A stretch of 64,000 nt of DNA from Desulfohalobiaceae bacterium S24 (GTDB taxonomy: Bacteria > Desulfobacterota > Desulfovibrionia > Desulfovibrionales > Desulfothermaceae): contig JAABTT010000004.1 in the NCBI GenBank assembly GCA_011389765.1, positions 1 to 64,000 of the forward strand, written 5' to 3'. The translations under genes were made by a program, and so were the position numbers. Under the pieces are notes generated by a model, which searched no databases, was not told the DNA's origin, and saw nothing but the letters and a program-made list of their open reading frames with translations. Below are positions 17,163-26,490 of the stretch, in pieces. How positions within the stretch are numbered: the stretch's first letter is position 1; each line of letters starts with the position of its first letter.

Positions 17163-19067
17163 ATGTCTATCATTATGGGAACGGCGGGGCACATCGATCA
17201 TGGCAAAACCTCACTGGTCAAGGCCCTGAGCGGTATAGACTGTGATCGGCTTAAAGATGAAAAAAAACGGGGCATCACCATTGAACTCGGCTTTGCCTAT
17301 CTGGACCTGCTGTCCGGAGAACGGCTGGGGATCATAGATGTTCCCGGGCATGAAAAATTTGTCAAAAACATGGTGGCCGGGGCCGCCGGAATTGATTTTG
17401 TCCTGCTCACGGTGGCGGCGGATGAAGGCATCATGCCCCAAACCCGGGAACACGTTGAAATTTGTTCGCTTCTGGGCATTCAGGAAGGCCTGGTGGCCAT
17501 TACCAAAACCGATATGGTGGATCCGGATCTCTTGGAGCTGGCAGTGGAGGAAGTCCAGGAATTCACAGCCGGCACCTTTCTGGAGGCAGCCGACATCTTC
17601 CCGGTTTCGGCCCACTCAGGCGAAGGAATTCCTGAACTCTTGAAGGCGATCGATGCGAAAGCCGCAGGTTTACGCTCCACCCACGAATCCGATCTGTTCC
17701 GGCTCCCTGTGGACAGGGCTTTCAGCATGCGCGGCTACGGGACGGTCATCACCGGAACCTTGGTCTCCGGCGAAATCAAGACCGGAGAAACGGTCCAGAT
17801 CTATCCCGGGGAGCGAAAAAGCAAGGTCCGGGGTCTCCAGGTGCACAGTCAAAGCGTGGAGACAGCCCTCACCGGGCAACGGACCGCCATGAATCTCAGC
17901 GGTCTGGAAGTTGGAGATCTGGAAAGGGGCATGTGCCTTGCCCGTCCGGGTAGCCTGTTCCCATGGCAGGTCTGGGACGTGGAGCTGACCTCCCTGCCTA
18001 CGGCGCCCAGGGCTTTGAAACACCGGAAAGAGATCCATCTCCACCATGGATCCAAAGAAATTCTGGCCCGGGTCTATCTTCTGGACCGCGATCAACTGGA
18101 GCCAGGTGAAACCTGCCCGGCCCAGATCCGTTTTTCCCTGCCGATGGTCGGCTGCTACGGAGATCGTTTTGTCATTCGGTCCTATTCCCCGCTGCGGACC
18201 GTGGCCGGCGGGGTTCTGCTCAACCCTATCGGCCGCAAAATCAAGCGATTCTCCGAGAAGGTGCAGCTCGTCAACGGGCTGAAAACCGAAGATCTGACTG
18301 AGATCATCCACTCACAATTGGAACTCGCCGGCATCCAGGGACTGGACATAGCCCGCCTGCAAGTCGTGACAGGCCGCTCGGTCAAAAAAATCCTCAAGGC
18401 GCTGCAGGAGCTTGGCTCCGCCCAAAAGACCTTTATCTTCGACCGGGAAGAACAGCGCTACATCAACGGCTCCCTGGTGCAGGAACTGACCTTGAGCCTT
18501 CTCGAACATATCCGGAACTATCATCGAAACAATCCCATGAAAGCCGGGATCGCCAAGGGAATGCTCTACTCCGGATGGGGCAAGAAGATTCCCCCCAAGC
18601 TCATTCATTTCCTGCTGGAGAAAAGCTTGAAAAACAGTGAACTGGCTTCGGAAAACGACCTCCTTCGCCTGCCGGAACATACCATATCCATGGCCAAGGA
18701 TCAGACTGAACTCAAGGAAGAACTTTGGAAGACCTACGATCAGGCCGGCCTTGAACCTCCCAATCTGAAGGATGTCCTTAAATCCCTCAAGACCGACAAA
18801 AAACAAACCCTTCCCGTCCTGGAATTGCTGATCAATGAAGGCAAAATCATCAGGCTGAATGACAATCTGTACTTCAGCTCGCGGGCCATCAAGCGGGTCC
18901 AGGAACTGGTTCTGGACCACTTTGCAGAGAAAAGCGACCTGAGCCCGACTGATTTCAAGGAGCTGAGCGGCCTGTCCCGGAAATACAGCATTCCCCTACT
19001 GGAATACTTGGACAAACAAAAAATCACCATGCGGGTAGGCGACGTCAGAAAATTGCGGCAGAGATGA
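17163..19067 (+). CDS. selB: Selenocysteine-specific elongation factor SelB
   Basis: GTPase that brings Sec-tRNA to UGA codons marked by a SECIS hairpin. The 634-residue protein opens with [17 protein letters not shown] (G1), has [11 protein letters not shown] (switch I), [12 protein letters not shown] (G3) and TKTD (G4), then domains II and III and a C-terminal run of winged-helix domains (about 380-634), the SECIS-binding part. Length is near E. coli SelB (614). No selA, selC or selD was seen nearby. GAGGGGAAAT precedes the ATG. Its presence says the organism makes selenoproteins. Confidence 0.96.
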   Translation: MSIIMGTAGHIDHGKTSLVKALSGIDCDRLKDEKKRGITIELGFAYLDLLSGERLGIIDVPGHEKFVKNMVAGAAGIDFVLLTVAADEGIMPQTREHVEICSLLGIQEGLVAITKTDMVDPDLLELAVEEVQEFTAGTFLEAADIFPVSAHSGEGIPELLKAIDAKAAGLRSTHESDLFRLPVDRAFSMRGYGTVITGTLVSGEIKTGETVQIYPGERKSKVRGLQVHSQSVETALTGQRTAMNLSGLEVGDLERGMCLARPGSLFPWQVWDVELTSLPTAPRALKHRKEIHLHHGSKEILARVYLLDRDQLEPGETCPAQIRFSLPMVGCYGDRFVIRSYSPLRTVAGGVLLNPIGRKIKRFSEKVQLVNGLKTEDLTEIIHSQLELAGIQGLDIARLQVVTGRSVKKILKALQELGSAQKTFIFDREEQRYINGSLVQELTLSLLEHIRNYHRNNPMKAGIAKGMLYSGWGKKIPPKLIHFLLEKSLKNSELASENDLLRLPEHTISMAKDQTELKEELWKTYDQAGLEPPNLKDVLKSLKTDKKQTLPVLELLINEGKIIRLNDNLYFSSRAIKRVQELVLDHFAEKSDLSPTDFKELSGLSRKYSIPLLEYLDKQKITMRVGDVRKLRQR

Positions 19068-19273
19068 GCCGGGAATACCGGGATGCCGGGATAAAGATAC
19101 AGAGGGGAAAATACCGGAATGGGCAAGCACGTCGAACATTGAACTTTCAAGGTCGAATGGATAATGAAACTACAGGCTCTATTTCCGGGAATCATCAATT
19201 GCGCTCAGCCCGTTGCTTCCAGGGGCCGGGCCCAGGCTTGCACCCAGTGACAGCATCAATTGCTGAAGCCCGG

Positions 19274-19304
19274 AAATAAAAAAGGGGGCCGAAGAAGGCC
19301 CCCT
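19274..19304 (-). terminator. Terminator after tRNA-His
   Basis: On the minus strand GGGGGCC-TTCTTC-GGCCCCC followed by TTTTTTAT, beginning eight bases past the CCA end of the tRNA. Confidence 0.9.
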
Positions 19305-19311
19305 GAATTTT

Positions 19312-19388
19312 TGGGGTGGGTGACGTGACTTGAACACGCGACCACTTGGGCCACAACCAAGTGCTCTACCACCTGAGCTACACCCACC
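19312..19388 (-). tRNA. tRNA-His (GUG)
   Basis: A 77-base cloverleaf with encoded CCA. It has a seven-base acceptor stem with the extra 5' G typical of tRNA-His, D-arm TAGCTCAGGTGGTAGAGC, anticodon stem CTTGG/CCAAG with loop TTGTGGC (anticodon GTG), and T-arm GTTCAAGTC. Confidence 0.97.
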
Positions 19389-19400
19389 GTGTGAAAAGTT

Positions 19401-19429
19401 TTTATAAACCAGAAGCCAACCAAGGTCAA
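19401..19429 (-). promoter_or_regulatory. Promoter of tRNA-His
   Basis: TTGACC (19424-19429) and TATAAA (19401-19406) on the minus strand with a 17-base spacer, 12 bases ahead of the tRNA 5' end. The -35 box overlaps the murA ribosome site, whose ATG starts at 19435. Confidence 0.8.
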
Positions 19430-19434
19430 GTTTC

Positions 19435-20694
19435 ATGGACAAATTAATATTGGAAGGGGGATGCCCCCTTCAGGGCGAAGTCACCATCAGCGGTTCCAAG
19501 AATGCTGCCCTGCCCATTCTTCTGGCCTGCATGCTCAACTCAGAAGAAGTGAAGCTGCAGGGAGTTCCTGATCTGCTGGACATCCAAACCACGGTTCGTT
19601 TACTGCAGCTTCTGGGCTGCCAGGTGGAACAGAACGGCTCTGCCCTCACCATACGGGCCGAGCACGAACTGCACCATGAAGCCCCCTATGACCTGGTCCG
19701 CACCATGCGCGCCTCGGTGCTCTGCCTGGGCCCCCTGCTGGCAAGAATCGGCCGGGCCACGGTGGCCCTGCCCGGGGGATGCGCCATCGGCAGCCGGCCC
19801 GTGGATCTTCATTTAAGCGCTCTGGAAAAAATGGGCGCCGCTTTCGTCATTGAGGGGGGGGATATTAAAGGCAGCTGCCCCCGGCTCCGCGGCGCGCATA
19901 TCAGCTTTGACTTTCCGACGGTCGGGGGGACGGAAAACCTGCTCATGGCGGCCGTTTTAGCCGAAGGAGAAACCATCCTGGAAAATGCCGCCAAGGAGCC
20001 GGAAATCCAGGACCTGGCCAATTTCTTAAACGCCTGCGGGGCCAGAATCGAAGGCCAGGGTACCAGCATCCTGAGAATTCAAGGAGTTCCCGGACTGCAG
20101 GCCTGCCGTTACACTGTCCTGCCCGACCGGATTGAAGCCGGCACCTATCTCATTGCAGCGGCCATCACCAACGGCGACCTGACGCTTCGCAACTGCCCGG
20201 TGTGGGCCATGGACGCCGTGATTTACAAACTTCGGGAAATGGGGGTGGACATTGCAGGCGATGCGGGCACGGACAGCCTGACCATTCGGCCCAATGGAGA
20301 AATCCATGGAGTCGACATCTCCACCCAGCCGTATCCGGGATTTCCCACAGACATGCAGGCCCAGTTCATGGCCTTGATGAGCGTGGCCCAAGGGTCCGGC
20401 CTGATCACGGAGACTATATTTGAAAATCGATTCATGCACGCCCAAGAGCTCATGCGGCTTGGAGCCAAAATCAAAATAACCGGAAACTCGGCCTTGGTCA
20501 GAGGCGGCCAAAATCTGAGCGGGGCCACGGTCATGGCCTCGGACCTTCGAGCCAGCGCCTCGCTGGTTCTGGCGGGACTGGCGGCCCGGGGAACCACCAC
20601 CATCCGCCGCATCTACCACCTGGACCGGGGATATGAACATATGGAGACCAAGCTTTCCCGGCTCGGAGCCCGGGTTTGGCGGGAACAGGAGTAA
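19435..20694 (+). CDS. murA: UDP-N-acetylglucosamine 1-carboxyvinyltransferase
   Basis: First committed step of peptidoglycan synthesis: transfers enolpyruvate from PEP to UDP-GlcNAc; the target of fosfomycin. Of 419 residues, SGSKNAALP (about 19-27) carries the active-site Lys-Asn, and [15 protein letters not shown] has the catalytic, fosfomycin-reactive Cys. [12 protein letters not shown] is the conserved EPSP-synthase-fold stretch. Length equals the E. coli enzyme. The start is preceded by AAGGTC, inside the promoter of the opposing tRNA-His. Confidence 0.97.
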   Translation: MDKLILEGGCPLQGEVTISGSKNAALPILLACMLNSEEVKLQGVPDLLDIQTTVRLLQLLGCQVEQNGSALTIRAEHELHHEAPYDLVRTMRASVLCLGPLLARIGRATVALPGGCAIGSRPVDLHLSALEKMGAAFVIEGGDIKGSCPRLRGAHISFDFPTVGGTENLLMAAVLAEGETILENAAKEPEIQDLANFLNACGARIEGQGTSILRIQGVPGLQACRYTVLPDRIEAGTYLIAAAITNGDLTLRNCPVWAMDAVIYKLREMGVDIAGDAGTDSLTIRPNGEIHGVDISTQPYPGFPTDMQAQFMALMSVAQGSGLITETIFENRFMHAQELMRLGAKIKITGNSALVRGGQNLSGATVMASDLRASASLVLAGLAARGTTTIRRIYHLDRGYEHMETKLSRLGARVWREQE

Positions 20695-20700
20695 GGCCTT

Positions 20701-20813
20701 CTATAATTGAAGATTGAAGATAGAATATTGCTGCATACGAGACAATCAAGAACTCAGCACGAACATACCCAAAATCATGTTCGTAAAGGCTGTATGAAAC
20801 TCCACTGCCCCCC
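20701..20813. repeat. Short interspersed repeat R3
   Basis: In the convergent gap between murA and the CoA-transferase gene. It shares ATTGAAGATTGAAGATAGAA and TTGCTGCATA with the ends of R2, then AACATACCC...AAAATCATGTTCGTAAAGGCTG, which matches the R2 interior (AACGACCCTACCCC...ACATTTCCTTAAAGGCTG) in order and spacing. The right inverted end is not evident. Confidence 0.6.
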
Positions 20814-20834
20814 AGGTGATGGCTTCGCCGCTGA

Positions 20835-21986
20835 TCAGCAGACCCCCTGTTCATGAAATCCGGTGATTTCTGCTTCGCTGTAGCCGAACTCTTGCAGGAC
20901 CTTCCTGGTGTCCGCCCCGAACTGCGGCGGCGGGGTGCGCAGAGTCCCCGGAGTCTGCTCGAGTTTGATCGGGACCCCGATTGACGGAAATTGGCCGCAT
21001 TTTCTCTCCGAGGCAATCATGTCCCGTTCCTGCAATAACGGCGAGGCAAAGGCCTCGGCCAGACTCCGTACCGGTTCGCAGCAGGCGTCCACAGTTTTCA
21101 AAATCTCCACCCACTCAGCCTGGGTCTTTTCCAAAAATTTTTCCCGGAAAAAATTTTTGATCTCCTGTCGCCTGTCTTCACAGAACTGATACGGAACATA
21201 TTCGGAACAGCCCAAACAGACGCACAGGTTTTTCCAGAATTTCTCCTCCAGGGCCCCAACCGCCATATACCGCCCGTCCTTCGTCGCATAGATGTTGTAG
21301 CAGGCAAAACGATGGGCAAGCAGATGCTCCCCCCGCTCGAACTCTCCCCCGCTTGCTTCCTGGAGAAAGGCCGCCAGGGGAAGCAGGCTGAAGCTCCCGT
21401 CGGTCATGGAGATATCGATGCACTGCCCTTTTCCTGTTGAGCTACGTTCAAAAAGAGCCAGCAGTATCCCCAGGGCCGCATTCATCCCTCCTCCCAACAG
21501 ATCAGCTATCTGAACACCCGGTATAACAGGAGGCCCTCCGGCCGGGCCGATAAGATCCAGAACCCCGGATTGGGCCAGATAATTGACGTCATGGCCGGCC
21601 CGATCCCGGTAAGAGCCTGTCTGGCCATACCCGGTGATCGAACAGTAAATAATGCCCGGATTGACCTGAGCCACCTGTTCGTAGTCCACCCCCAGTCTTT
21701 GAAGCACCCCCGGACGAAAACCCTCCAGGACAACATCGGCCTCTTCCACCAGCCTGAAGAAAATCTCCACCCCTTGTGCAGACTTCAGATTCAAGCACAG
21801 ATGCTCCTTATTCCGGTAGAGCCGTCTGGCAAAGAGAGCGCTTAGGGTTCGCGTATCCTCCACGGCCAGGACCCTCGCGCCATGATCCGCCAGAATCATG
21901 GAACAGTAAGGGCCCGGCAGAAGCCGGCTCAAATCGATAACCGTAATGCCTTGTAAGGCCCCTTTTGTGAACATATACTGCTCCAA
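20835..21986 (-). CDS. CaiB/BaiF family CoA-transferase, alpha-methylacyl-CoA-racemase-like
   Basis: The 383-residue protein belongs to the class III CoA-transferase/racemase family (PF02515). IDLSRLLPGPYCSMILADHGA is the typical N-terminus. Within the family it looks like alpha-methylacyl-CoA racemase: AGHDVNYLAQSG contains the His, and GVQIADLLGGG the Asp, that act as the two bases in racemases; the same Asp carries CoA in transferases. So it either racemises 2-methylacyl-CoA or moves CoA between acids. It stands alone behind a good promoter, with no obvious pathway neighbours. Confidence 0.85.
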   Translation of the reverse strand: MEQYMFTKGALQGITVIDLSRLLPGPYCSMILADHGARVLAVEDTRTLSALFARRLYRNKEHLCLNLKSAQGVEIFFRLVEEADVVLEGFRPGVLQRLGVDYEQVAQVNPGIIYCSITGYGQTGSYRDRAGHDVNYLAQSGVLDLIGPAGGPPVIPGVQIADLLGGGMNAALGILLALFERSSTGKGQCIDISMTDGSFSLLPLAAFLQEASGGEFERGEHLLAHRFACYNIYATKDGRYMAVGALEEKFWKNLCVCLGCSEYVPYQFCEDRRQEIKNFFREKFLEKTQAEWVEILKTVDACCEPVRSLAEAFASPLLQERDMIASERKCGQFPSIGVPIKLEQTPGTLRTPPPQFGADTRKVLQEFGYSEAEITGFHEQGVC

Positions 21987-22089
21987 CTTACTTTTTTCAG
22001 GATTCTGTCATTGAAATCAAAGGACAATCAGTCTTTGTTTCAAAAACCAAAAACTGCATCCTCCTTTTCGACTGAATCTCCTGCAGCAA

Positions 22090-22118
22090 AGTATCGAGGG
22101 AGGCGCCTTTTTTGTCAA
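22090..22118 (-). promoter_or_regulatory. Sigma70 promoter for the CoA-transferase gene
   Basis: Perfect TTGACA (22113-22118) and GATACT (22090-22095) with a 17-base spacer on the minus strand, giving a leader of about 100 bases. Confidence 0.8.
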
Positions 22119-22477
22119 GGCTCCCGGGACTTTCCAAAGGGTGGACTTCGTCACGGATTCAAAAACCTGCCGGCACTCTGCACAGTTTGCCATCAGAACC
22201 ACCTTGGGCTATATCTTGGGCACGGAAAATCTTTTACCACACATGCAATCTCAGGAGGAAGTCATTCTGGCGGGCCGGTTTCAGCCTGATGCCGGGAAAT
22301 TTTCCTCCATCCCGAAAGAAAGGTCTGCCCGGCCGGCAAGAAGGTCCTGCAGGCCACGCACCTGCAGCACGAACCCCTTATGGCCGGAATCCGGCCTTGA
22401 AACATAAGCCGTATACTGCGAAAAAGATTCAGTGACCGATGCCTCCTGAATGCAGTTTTCTTCTTGAGCGAGCCTGC
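22119..22477. other. Intergenic stretch with a small palindrome
   Basis: No convincing gene in this roughly 360-base stretch between two divergent genes. Open frames here, such as 22141-22407, have no recognisable protein features. GGCCGGA-A-TCCGGCC at 22382-22396 is a perfect seven-base-arm palindrome about 80 bases ahead of the methyltransferase; TATACT follows at about 22412 as a possible -10 box without a clear -35. Confidence 0.4.
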
Positions 22478-23119
22478 ATGGAAGAACGAATCGCCATCCA
22501 GGGCCGGGACTACCGCTTTCAGCGCCCCGCAGACCTGGAAACCCTCTGGGAGCAGTTGGATGAACAGGATTTTTGTGCAGACGAACGTCTGCCCTACTGG
22601 GTGGAAATTTGGCCGGCCGGGATTTTTCTGGCCCAATGGATCGCCCGGCAAAAAGACCGTCTCAGCATGGACTGGTGTCTGGATCTTGGCTGCGGTTTAG
22701 GGGTGAGTACCTGTGTGGCTGCAGAATTCACCGGCAGAGCCCTGGGGCTGGATTATGAATTCGCGGCCCTGTCCTATGCCCGCCGAAATGCCGGACTCAA
22801 CGGCTGTGATGCAGCCAATTGGGCCCTTATGGACTGGCGGCGGCCCGGCCTCAAACCAGGAAGTTTTGCTTTTATCTGGGGTGCGGACATCCTGTATGAA
22901 GCCAGATTTTTCCAGCCTCTGGCGCGGATTTTTCAGGAACTGCTGGCCCCCGGCGGAATCATCTGGCTCAGCACCCCGCAGCGCAAGGTCAGCGAGCCTT
23001 TCTGGAATATTCTGGCCCAAAACGACTGGCGGATCTCCCTGCAAGACACAGAACACATCGCCTATAAAACCTACCACATGCAGGTCTATCTCTGGGAAAT
23101 CACAAGGAAAACGCCTTGA
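22478..23119 (+). CDS. Class I SAM-dependent methyltransferase (METTL20/21-like lysine methyltransferase type)
   Basis: The protein of about 213 residues from MEERIAIQG has a SAM-binding glycine loop CLDLGCGLGVST and the LPYWVEIWPAGIFLAQWI stretch upstream of it. This pairing is characteristic of the seven-beta-strand protein-lysine methyltransferase group related to METTL20/METTL21 and of nicotinamide N-methyltransferase relatives. WGADILYE follows as the acidic post-II motif. The substrate cannot be told. The stop overlaps the start of the following permease (TTGA), so the two are co-translated; why a methyltransferase would precede a lone ABC permease is unclear. Confidence 0.8.
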   Translation: MEERIAIQGRDYRFQRPADLETLWEQLDEQDFCADERLPYWVEIWPAGIFLAQWIARQKDRLSMDWCLDLGCGLGVSTCVAAEFTGRALGLDYEFAALSYARRNAGLNGCDAANWALMDWRRPGLKPGSFAFIWGADILYEARFFQPLARIFQELLAPGGIIWLSTPQRKVSEPFWNILAQNDWRISLQDTEHIAYKTYHMQVYLWEITRKTP

Positions 23120-24255
23120 AATCACACGAAAAATCCGCACCGCTTGCGTATTCACCCTTCCGGGAATTCAAGGCCCGGTTTGTGAAAAACAAACCGGCTG
23201 TCAGCGGCCTTGTGGCCTTTGCCCTCTTTTTTTGTGTGGCTGTATCCGGGGCCCTGCTGACCATTGGCGAAGACCCGGTTTTCGATCCTTCTCTGGTCAA
23301 TCTCCAGAACAAACTGCTGCCTCCCCTGAGCCCTCCTGGTCCTGCACTCGACCGGACCGGCCAGCCCCCCCCCTTCGGGATCTATCTCCTGGGAACCGAC
23401 CACCTCGGCCGGGATGTCTTTTCCAGAATGCTGCAGGGGGCCTGGGTTTCTTTGACCGTAGGATTCGTAGCCGTTGGGATTTCCGTATTCGTGGGCATCG
23501 TCCTGGGAGGCCTGGCCGGATATTTCGGACCGATGATCCTGGGAATCAGGACCATGCTGGCCGGAGGCCTGCTTTTGGGAGGCCTGCTGTCGATGGTGAT
23601 CCAATTTCACCTGACGGGCCTGCTAATGATCCTGATCGGGCTCACCTTGATTTTTCTTCTGATACAGACGCGTTTAGACAAAAGGCAGAGCCGGCCGCGC
23701 GGAGCACTCGCCCGGCTTGATCAAAAAGGAATCAGCGTGGATACCCTGATCATGCGTTTTGTGGACATCATGCTCTGTTTTCCGAGCTTTTTTCTTATCT
23801 TAACGGTTATCGCCCTGCTGCCGGCCAGCATCTACAATATCATGATCGTTATCGGCCTGACCAGTTGGATGGGCACCGCCCGTTTTGTGCGGGCCGAATT
23901 TCTCTCCCTCAGGGAGCAGGACTTTGTGGTGGCGGTCAAGGCCCTGGGGGTCAGCAATACCCGGATCATCTTCAGGCATATGCTGCCCAATGCCGTGGCC
24001 CCGGTTCTGGTCTCAGCCACCATCGGCATCGCCACCGCCATTTTAACGGAAGCCGGACTGAGCTTCCTCGGATTCGGCGTTCCGCCCCCCCAGGCCACCT
24101 GGGGCAACATCCTCTCCGAGGGCAAACGCTTCATCTTTGACGCACCCTGGCTGACCCTGATCCCGGGATTGTCCATCCTCATCGTGGTCCTGGCTTTCAA
24201 CCTTTTCGGGGAAGGCCTCAGGGACGCCCTGAACCCACGCCTCAAGGACAGTTAG
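23116..24255 (+). CDS. Peptide-type ABC transporter permease (DppC/OppC-like) with internal insertion
   Basis: Inner-membrane permease of 379 residues. LLGTDHLGRDVFSRMLQGAWVS, the EAA-like loop (VAVKALGVSNTRIIFRHMLPN) and the C-terminal LSFLGFGVPPPQATWG are those of DppC/OppC proteins. Usual members are about 280-300 residues. The surplus is about 70 residues between AGYFG (about 138) and VDTLIMR (about 208), with two extra hydrophobic stretches (about 141-162 and 167-184) and a basic linker. The start is TTG at 23116 with AAGGA eight bases ahead. No partner permease, ATPase or binding protein is adjacent; an ATPase pair without permeases sits at 49.8-51.8 kb. Confidence 0.85.
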   Translation: MKSHEKSAPLAYSPFREFKARFVKNKPAVSGLVAFALFFCVAVSGALLTIGEDPVFDPSLVNLQNKLLPPLSPPGPALDRTGQPPPFGIYLLGTDHLGRDVFSRMLQGAWVSLTVGFVAVGISVFVGIVLGGLAGYFGPMILGIRTMLAGGLLLGGLLSMVIQFHLTGLLMILIGLTLIFLLIQTRLDKRQSRPRGALARLDQKGISVDTLIMRFVDIMLCFPSFFLILTVIALLPASIYNIMIVIGLTSWMGTARFVRAEFLSLREQDFVVAVKALGVSNTRIIFRHMLPNAVAPVLVSATIGIATAILTEAGLSFLGFGVPPPQATWGNILSEGKRFIFDAPWLTLIPGLSILIVVLAFNLFGEGLRDALNPRLKDS

Positions 24256-24273
24256 AGTTTTCGTTCAGGCACT

Positions 24274-24786
24274 TCAATCCTCGAGCATGGCTTCCGGAAT
24301 CCAGACGCCCAGCTTTTTTCCGCTCTTTTGGCTCACAAAAACCGCAACCCGTCTGGTTTTATTGTTCAGGGCAATTTTCTGCCCTCCGATATTGTCCTCT
24401 CCGATGACCGAATATATTTTGCGCCCTCCGGCCCGGATCGTAAGACCAGCCAGCAACCTGGAGGCAATTCCCTGCCCCCGGTAGGCCGGCTTGACCGAAG
24501 TGTAGCCGCGTTCCAGATAGGTGCTCAGATCAAGTCCGGTCTGTTCTCTGACTGAAGCGGTATACTCCGGTCTGGGCTCCTTGAGGCTCGAACAGGCGAT
24601 GAGATTGTCCTGATCCAGGACATAGCCGACAAGGAAAGCCCGCCAAAGATTGGAGCGAATCCATTCAGAACCGACCGATCCCCCGGCCTCAACAAGTCTG
24701 CAGACGGCATCGAAACACCCCTCCGGAAGATCGGCCGGCGGAGCGTAGGCATACTCCAGGACTGATTGCTGGTCCGGGTGTATCAA
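24274..24786 (-). CDS. GNAT family N-acetyltransferase
   Basis: The 170-residue protein has the GNAT acetyl-CoA loop SVKPAYRGQGIASRLL (RxxGxG/A type) at about 97-112, preceded by a beta-strand with LERGYTSV. Transfers acetyl from acetyl-CoA to an unknown amine. It converges on the permease gene with an 18-base gap. No substrate clue. Confidence 0.8.
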   Translation of the reverse strand: MIHPDQQSVLEYAYAPPADLPEGCFDAVCRLVEAGGSVGSEWIRSNLWRAFLVGYVLDQDNLIACSSLKEPRPEYTASVREQTGLDLSTYLERGYTSVKPAYRGQGIASRLLAGLTIRAGGRKIYSVIGEDNIGGQKIALNNKTRRVAVFVSQKSGKKLGVWIPEAMLED

Positions 24787-24811
24787 GTCTGCACCCCATG
24801 CTTTTGAAGTC

Positions 24812-26308
24812 TCAATTTTTTGAAAACAATTCCGCCATGTTGACGCCTGTGATTCTGTAAATCCGGTTCACAATCCGCCACCGATACAGCGCAAAATACA
24901 GAGGCTTCACCCGCAGCACCCGCAGCAGCAATGCCGCGGGATTCAAAAAAGGTCTCGCTTTCAGGGCTCGATTGACCAGGGCCACGACAAAGGCTTCATG
25001 ATCGATATCCTCCTCCAATTTCCGGAGTGTATTGCGCTGCAGCAAGACCTTTTCAATATAATCATCAGCAATAAACCCGTCATTTTTTGCTCTGTCATAC
25101 AGTTTGCTCCCGGGATAAAACATGAGCTTGTGATCGTAAATTTTCAAGGGAAGCTTTGTCCTGGACAGTTTGCGGTTCTGACGGACCAGCTCATCATAGA
25201 ACAACAGAGAGGCATAGCTGTCCTCGGCTGTTTCATAGGGATTGGAAGAAATCACATCGAGCATGACCCGGACCCCTTTGGCGCTCAGCATACGCAAGCC
25301 TTCCAGAAAGCTATCTTTTTCAAAATGCCTGTCAAAAACGACTTTATTGATCCGGACACTCGCCGACTGGAGGCCGATTTTCAGATAATGGAGTTTGATG
25401 CCGCTTTGCAGAAGGACATCAACTTTTGCTTCGCTGATGCTGTGCATGTGGGCCTGGAGATAAAAAATCGGCAGGTTGATTTTTCGGGCATAGGCCTCAC
25501 ACAGTTGTTTGAAGTCTGATTCGGAACGGAGAAAAAAATCATCATCATCAAAAATCACCCGTTTCAGCTGGGGAAGGCGATTTTTGGCCCGCTCCAGTTC
25601 TTCAATAACCCGCTGGACGGCGATGAATCTGATGGAGGGCCCTTTGCCGGCAAAAGTTTTCTTGAGGCAGCTGTTTAAACAGTAAGAGCAATGATACGGG
25701 CAGCCCCGGACAGAGAGAATGCTGTAGCTCTGGTGTATTTTCCGCATCCCTTCCTGCACCGGAAGCAATTGCCCGTCATCCTGCAAAAAAAAACCGTCCT
25801 CCAGATCCAGGATGGGAAGGGGCCCGGCGTTGACCTCAAGCAGATCCGGCAAGGGATTGCGCTGACCTGACCCATCGCCGGAACGAAAACCGAGTCCCGG
25901 GATGGCTGCGGGATCTTTCCCCTGGAGCAGGTCCTCCAACACCGGCTCGCCTTCTCCAAGGCAGACATAATCCGTGTATTGCAGATAAAATTCAGGATCA
26001 CAGATGACCGGCACGCCCCCCCAGATGATTTTCGCCTCGATCCGTGGCGCAAGATAGGCATGGATCTGGCGCGAGCGGCTTAACTGATGGGTGGTCAAGA
26101 GGGAAATCCCCACCAGAGATGCCTCCCGGCAGCACTCGGCGAGAGATTCCAAACTCTGCCGGGTCAAGAGCTTGAAAACATCATTTTTCCTCCCCTCATA
26201 ATGGACTGTGGTCACCCGGTATCCCTTGGACTTTAAGTGAGAGCTCAAATACCTGAGGGATAAATTTTCGAGGTAGGAGTTATTGATCAATACAAGATCT
26301 TTGTGCAT
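24812..26308 (-). CDS. B12-binding-domain radical SAM protein
   Basis: The protein of about 498 residues has an N-terminal cobalamin-binding-like Rossmann region (about 5-140, LGEGEPVLEDLL typical of the group) and a radical SAM core with the cluster motif GCPYHCSYC (CX3CX2C) at about 208-216. The IGLQSASVRINK stretch and LDVISSNPYET follow, as in tRNA methylthiotransferase/BchE-like halves. It lacks the His ligand context needed to be sure B12 binds. ATG at 26308 with AGGA seven bases ahead is preferred over the TTG two codons upstream. Substrate unknown; no biosynthetic neighbours. Confidence 0.85.
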   Translation of the reverse strand: MHKDLVLINNSYLENLSLRYLSSHLKSKGYRVTTVHYEGRKNDVFKLLTRQSLESLAECCREASLVGISLLTTHQLSRSRQIHAYLAPRIEAKIIWGGVPVICDPEFYLQYTDYVCLGEGEPVLEDLLQGKDPAAIPGLGFRSGDGSGQRNPLPDLLEVNAGPLPILDLEDGFFLQDDGQLLPVQEGMRKIHQSYSILSVRGCPYHCSYCLNSCLKKTFAGKGPSIRFIAVQRVIEELERAKNRLPQLKRVIFDDDDFFLRSESDFKQLCEAYARKINLPIFYLQAHMHSISEAKVDVLLQSGIKLHYLKIGLQSASVRINKVVFDRHFEKDSFLEGLRMLSAKGVRVMLDVISSNPYETAEDSYASLLFYDELVRQNRKLSRTKLPLKIYDHKLMFYPGSKLYDRAKNDGFIADDYIEKVLLQRNTLRKLEEDIDHEAFVVALVNRALKARPFLNPAALLLRVLRVKPLYFALYRWRIVNRIYRITGVNMAELFSKN

Positions 26309-26490
26309 TGGCAAGTCCTGTGCTTACAATCCTGAAAAATAGGAAAGGGGTGAGTTTTCGTCCAAAGGCTCATATAGCAAATTCCGCTTTGACCTTGCAA
26401 GACTCAGGCCTCAACAAATTAGTGATTGCCTGTTTTGGATTTTGCATATAAGCTGTTTCCGTTCAAAGAACCAAAGGACACGGTTTCAAA

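Noticed and set aside
19191-19275. Two copies of a CATCAATTGC...AGCCCG word between selB and tRNA-His
   Set aside because: Short and imperfect, about 60 bases apart; could be chance and no array or further unit was found.
22141-22407. 88-codon open frame in the gap before the methyltransferase
   Set aside because: No ribosome site, no recognisable sequence, and composition shifts part-way through.
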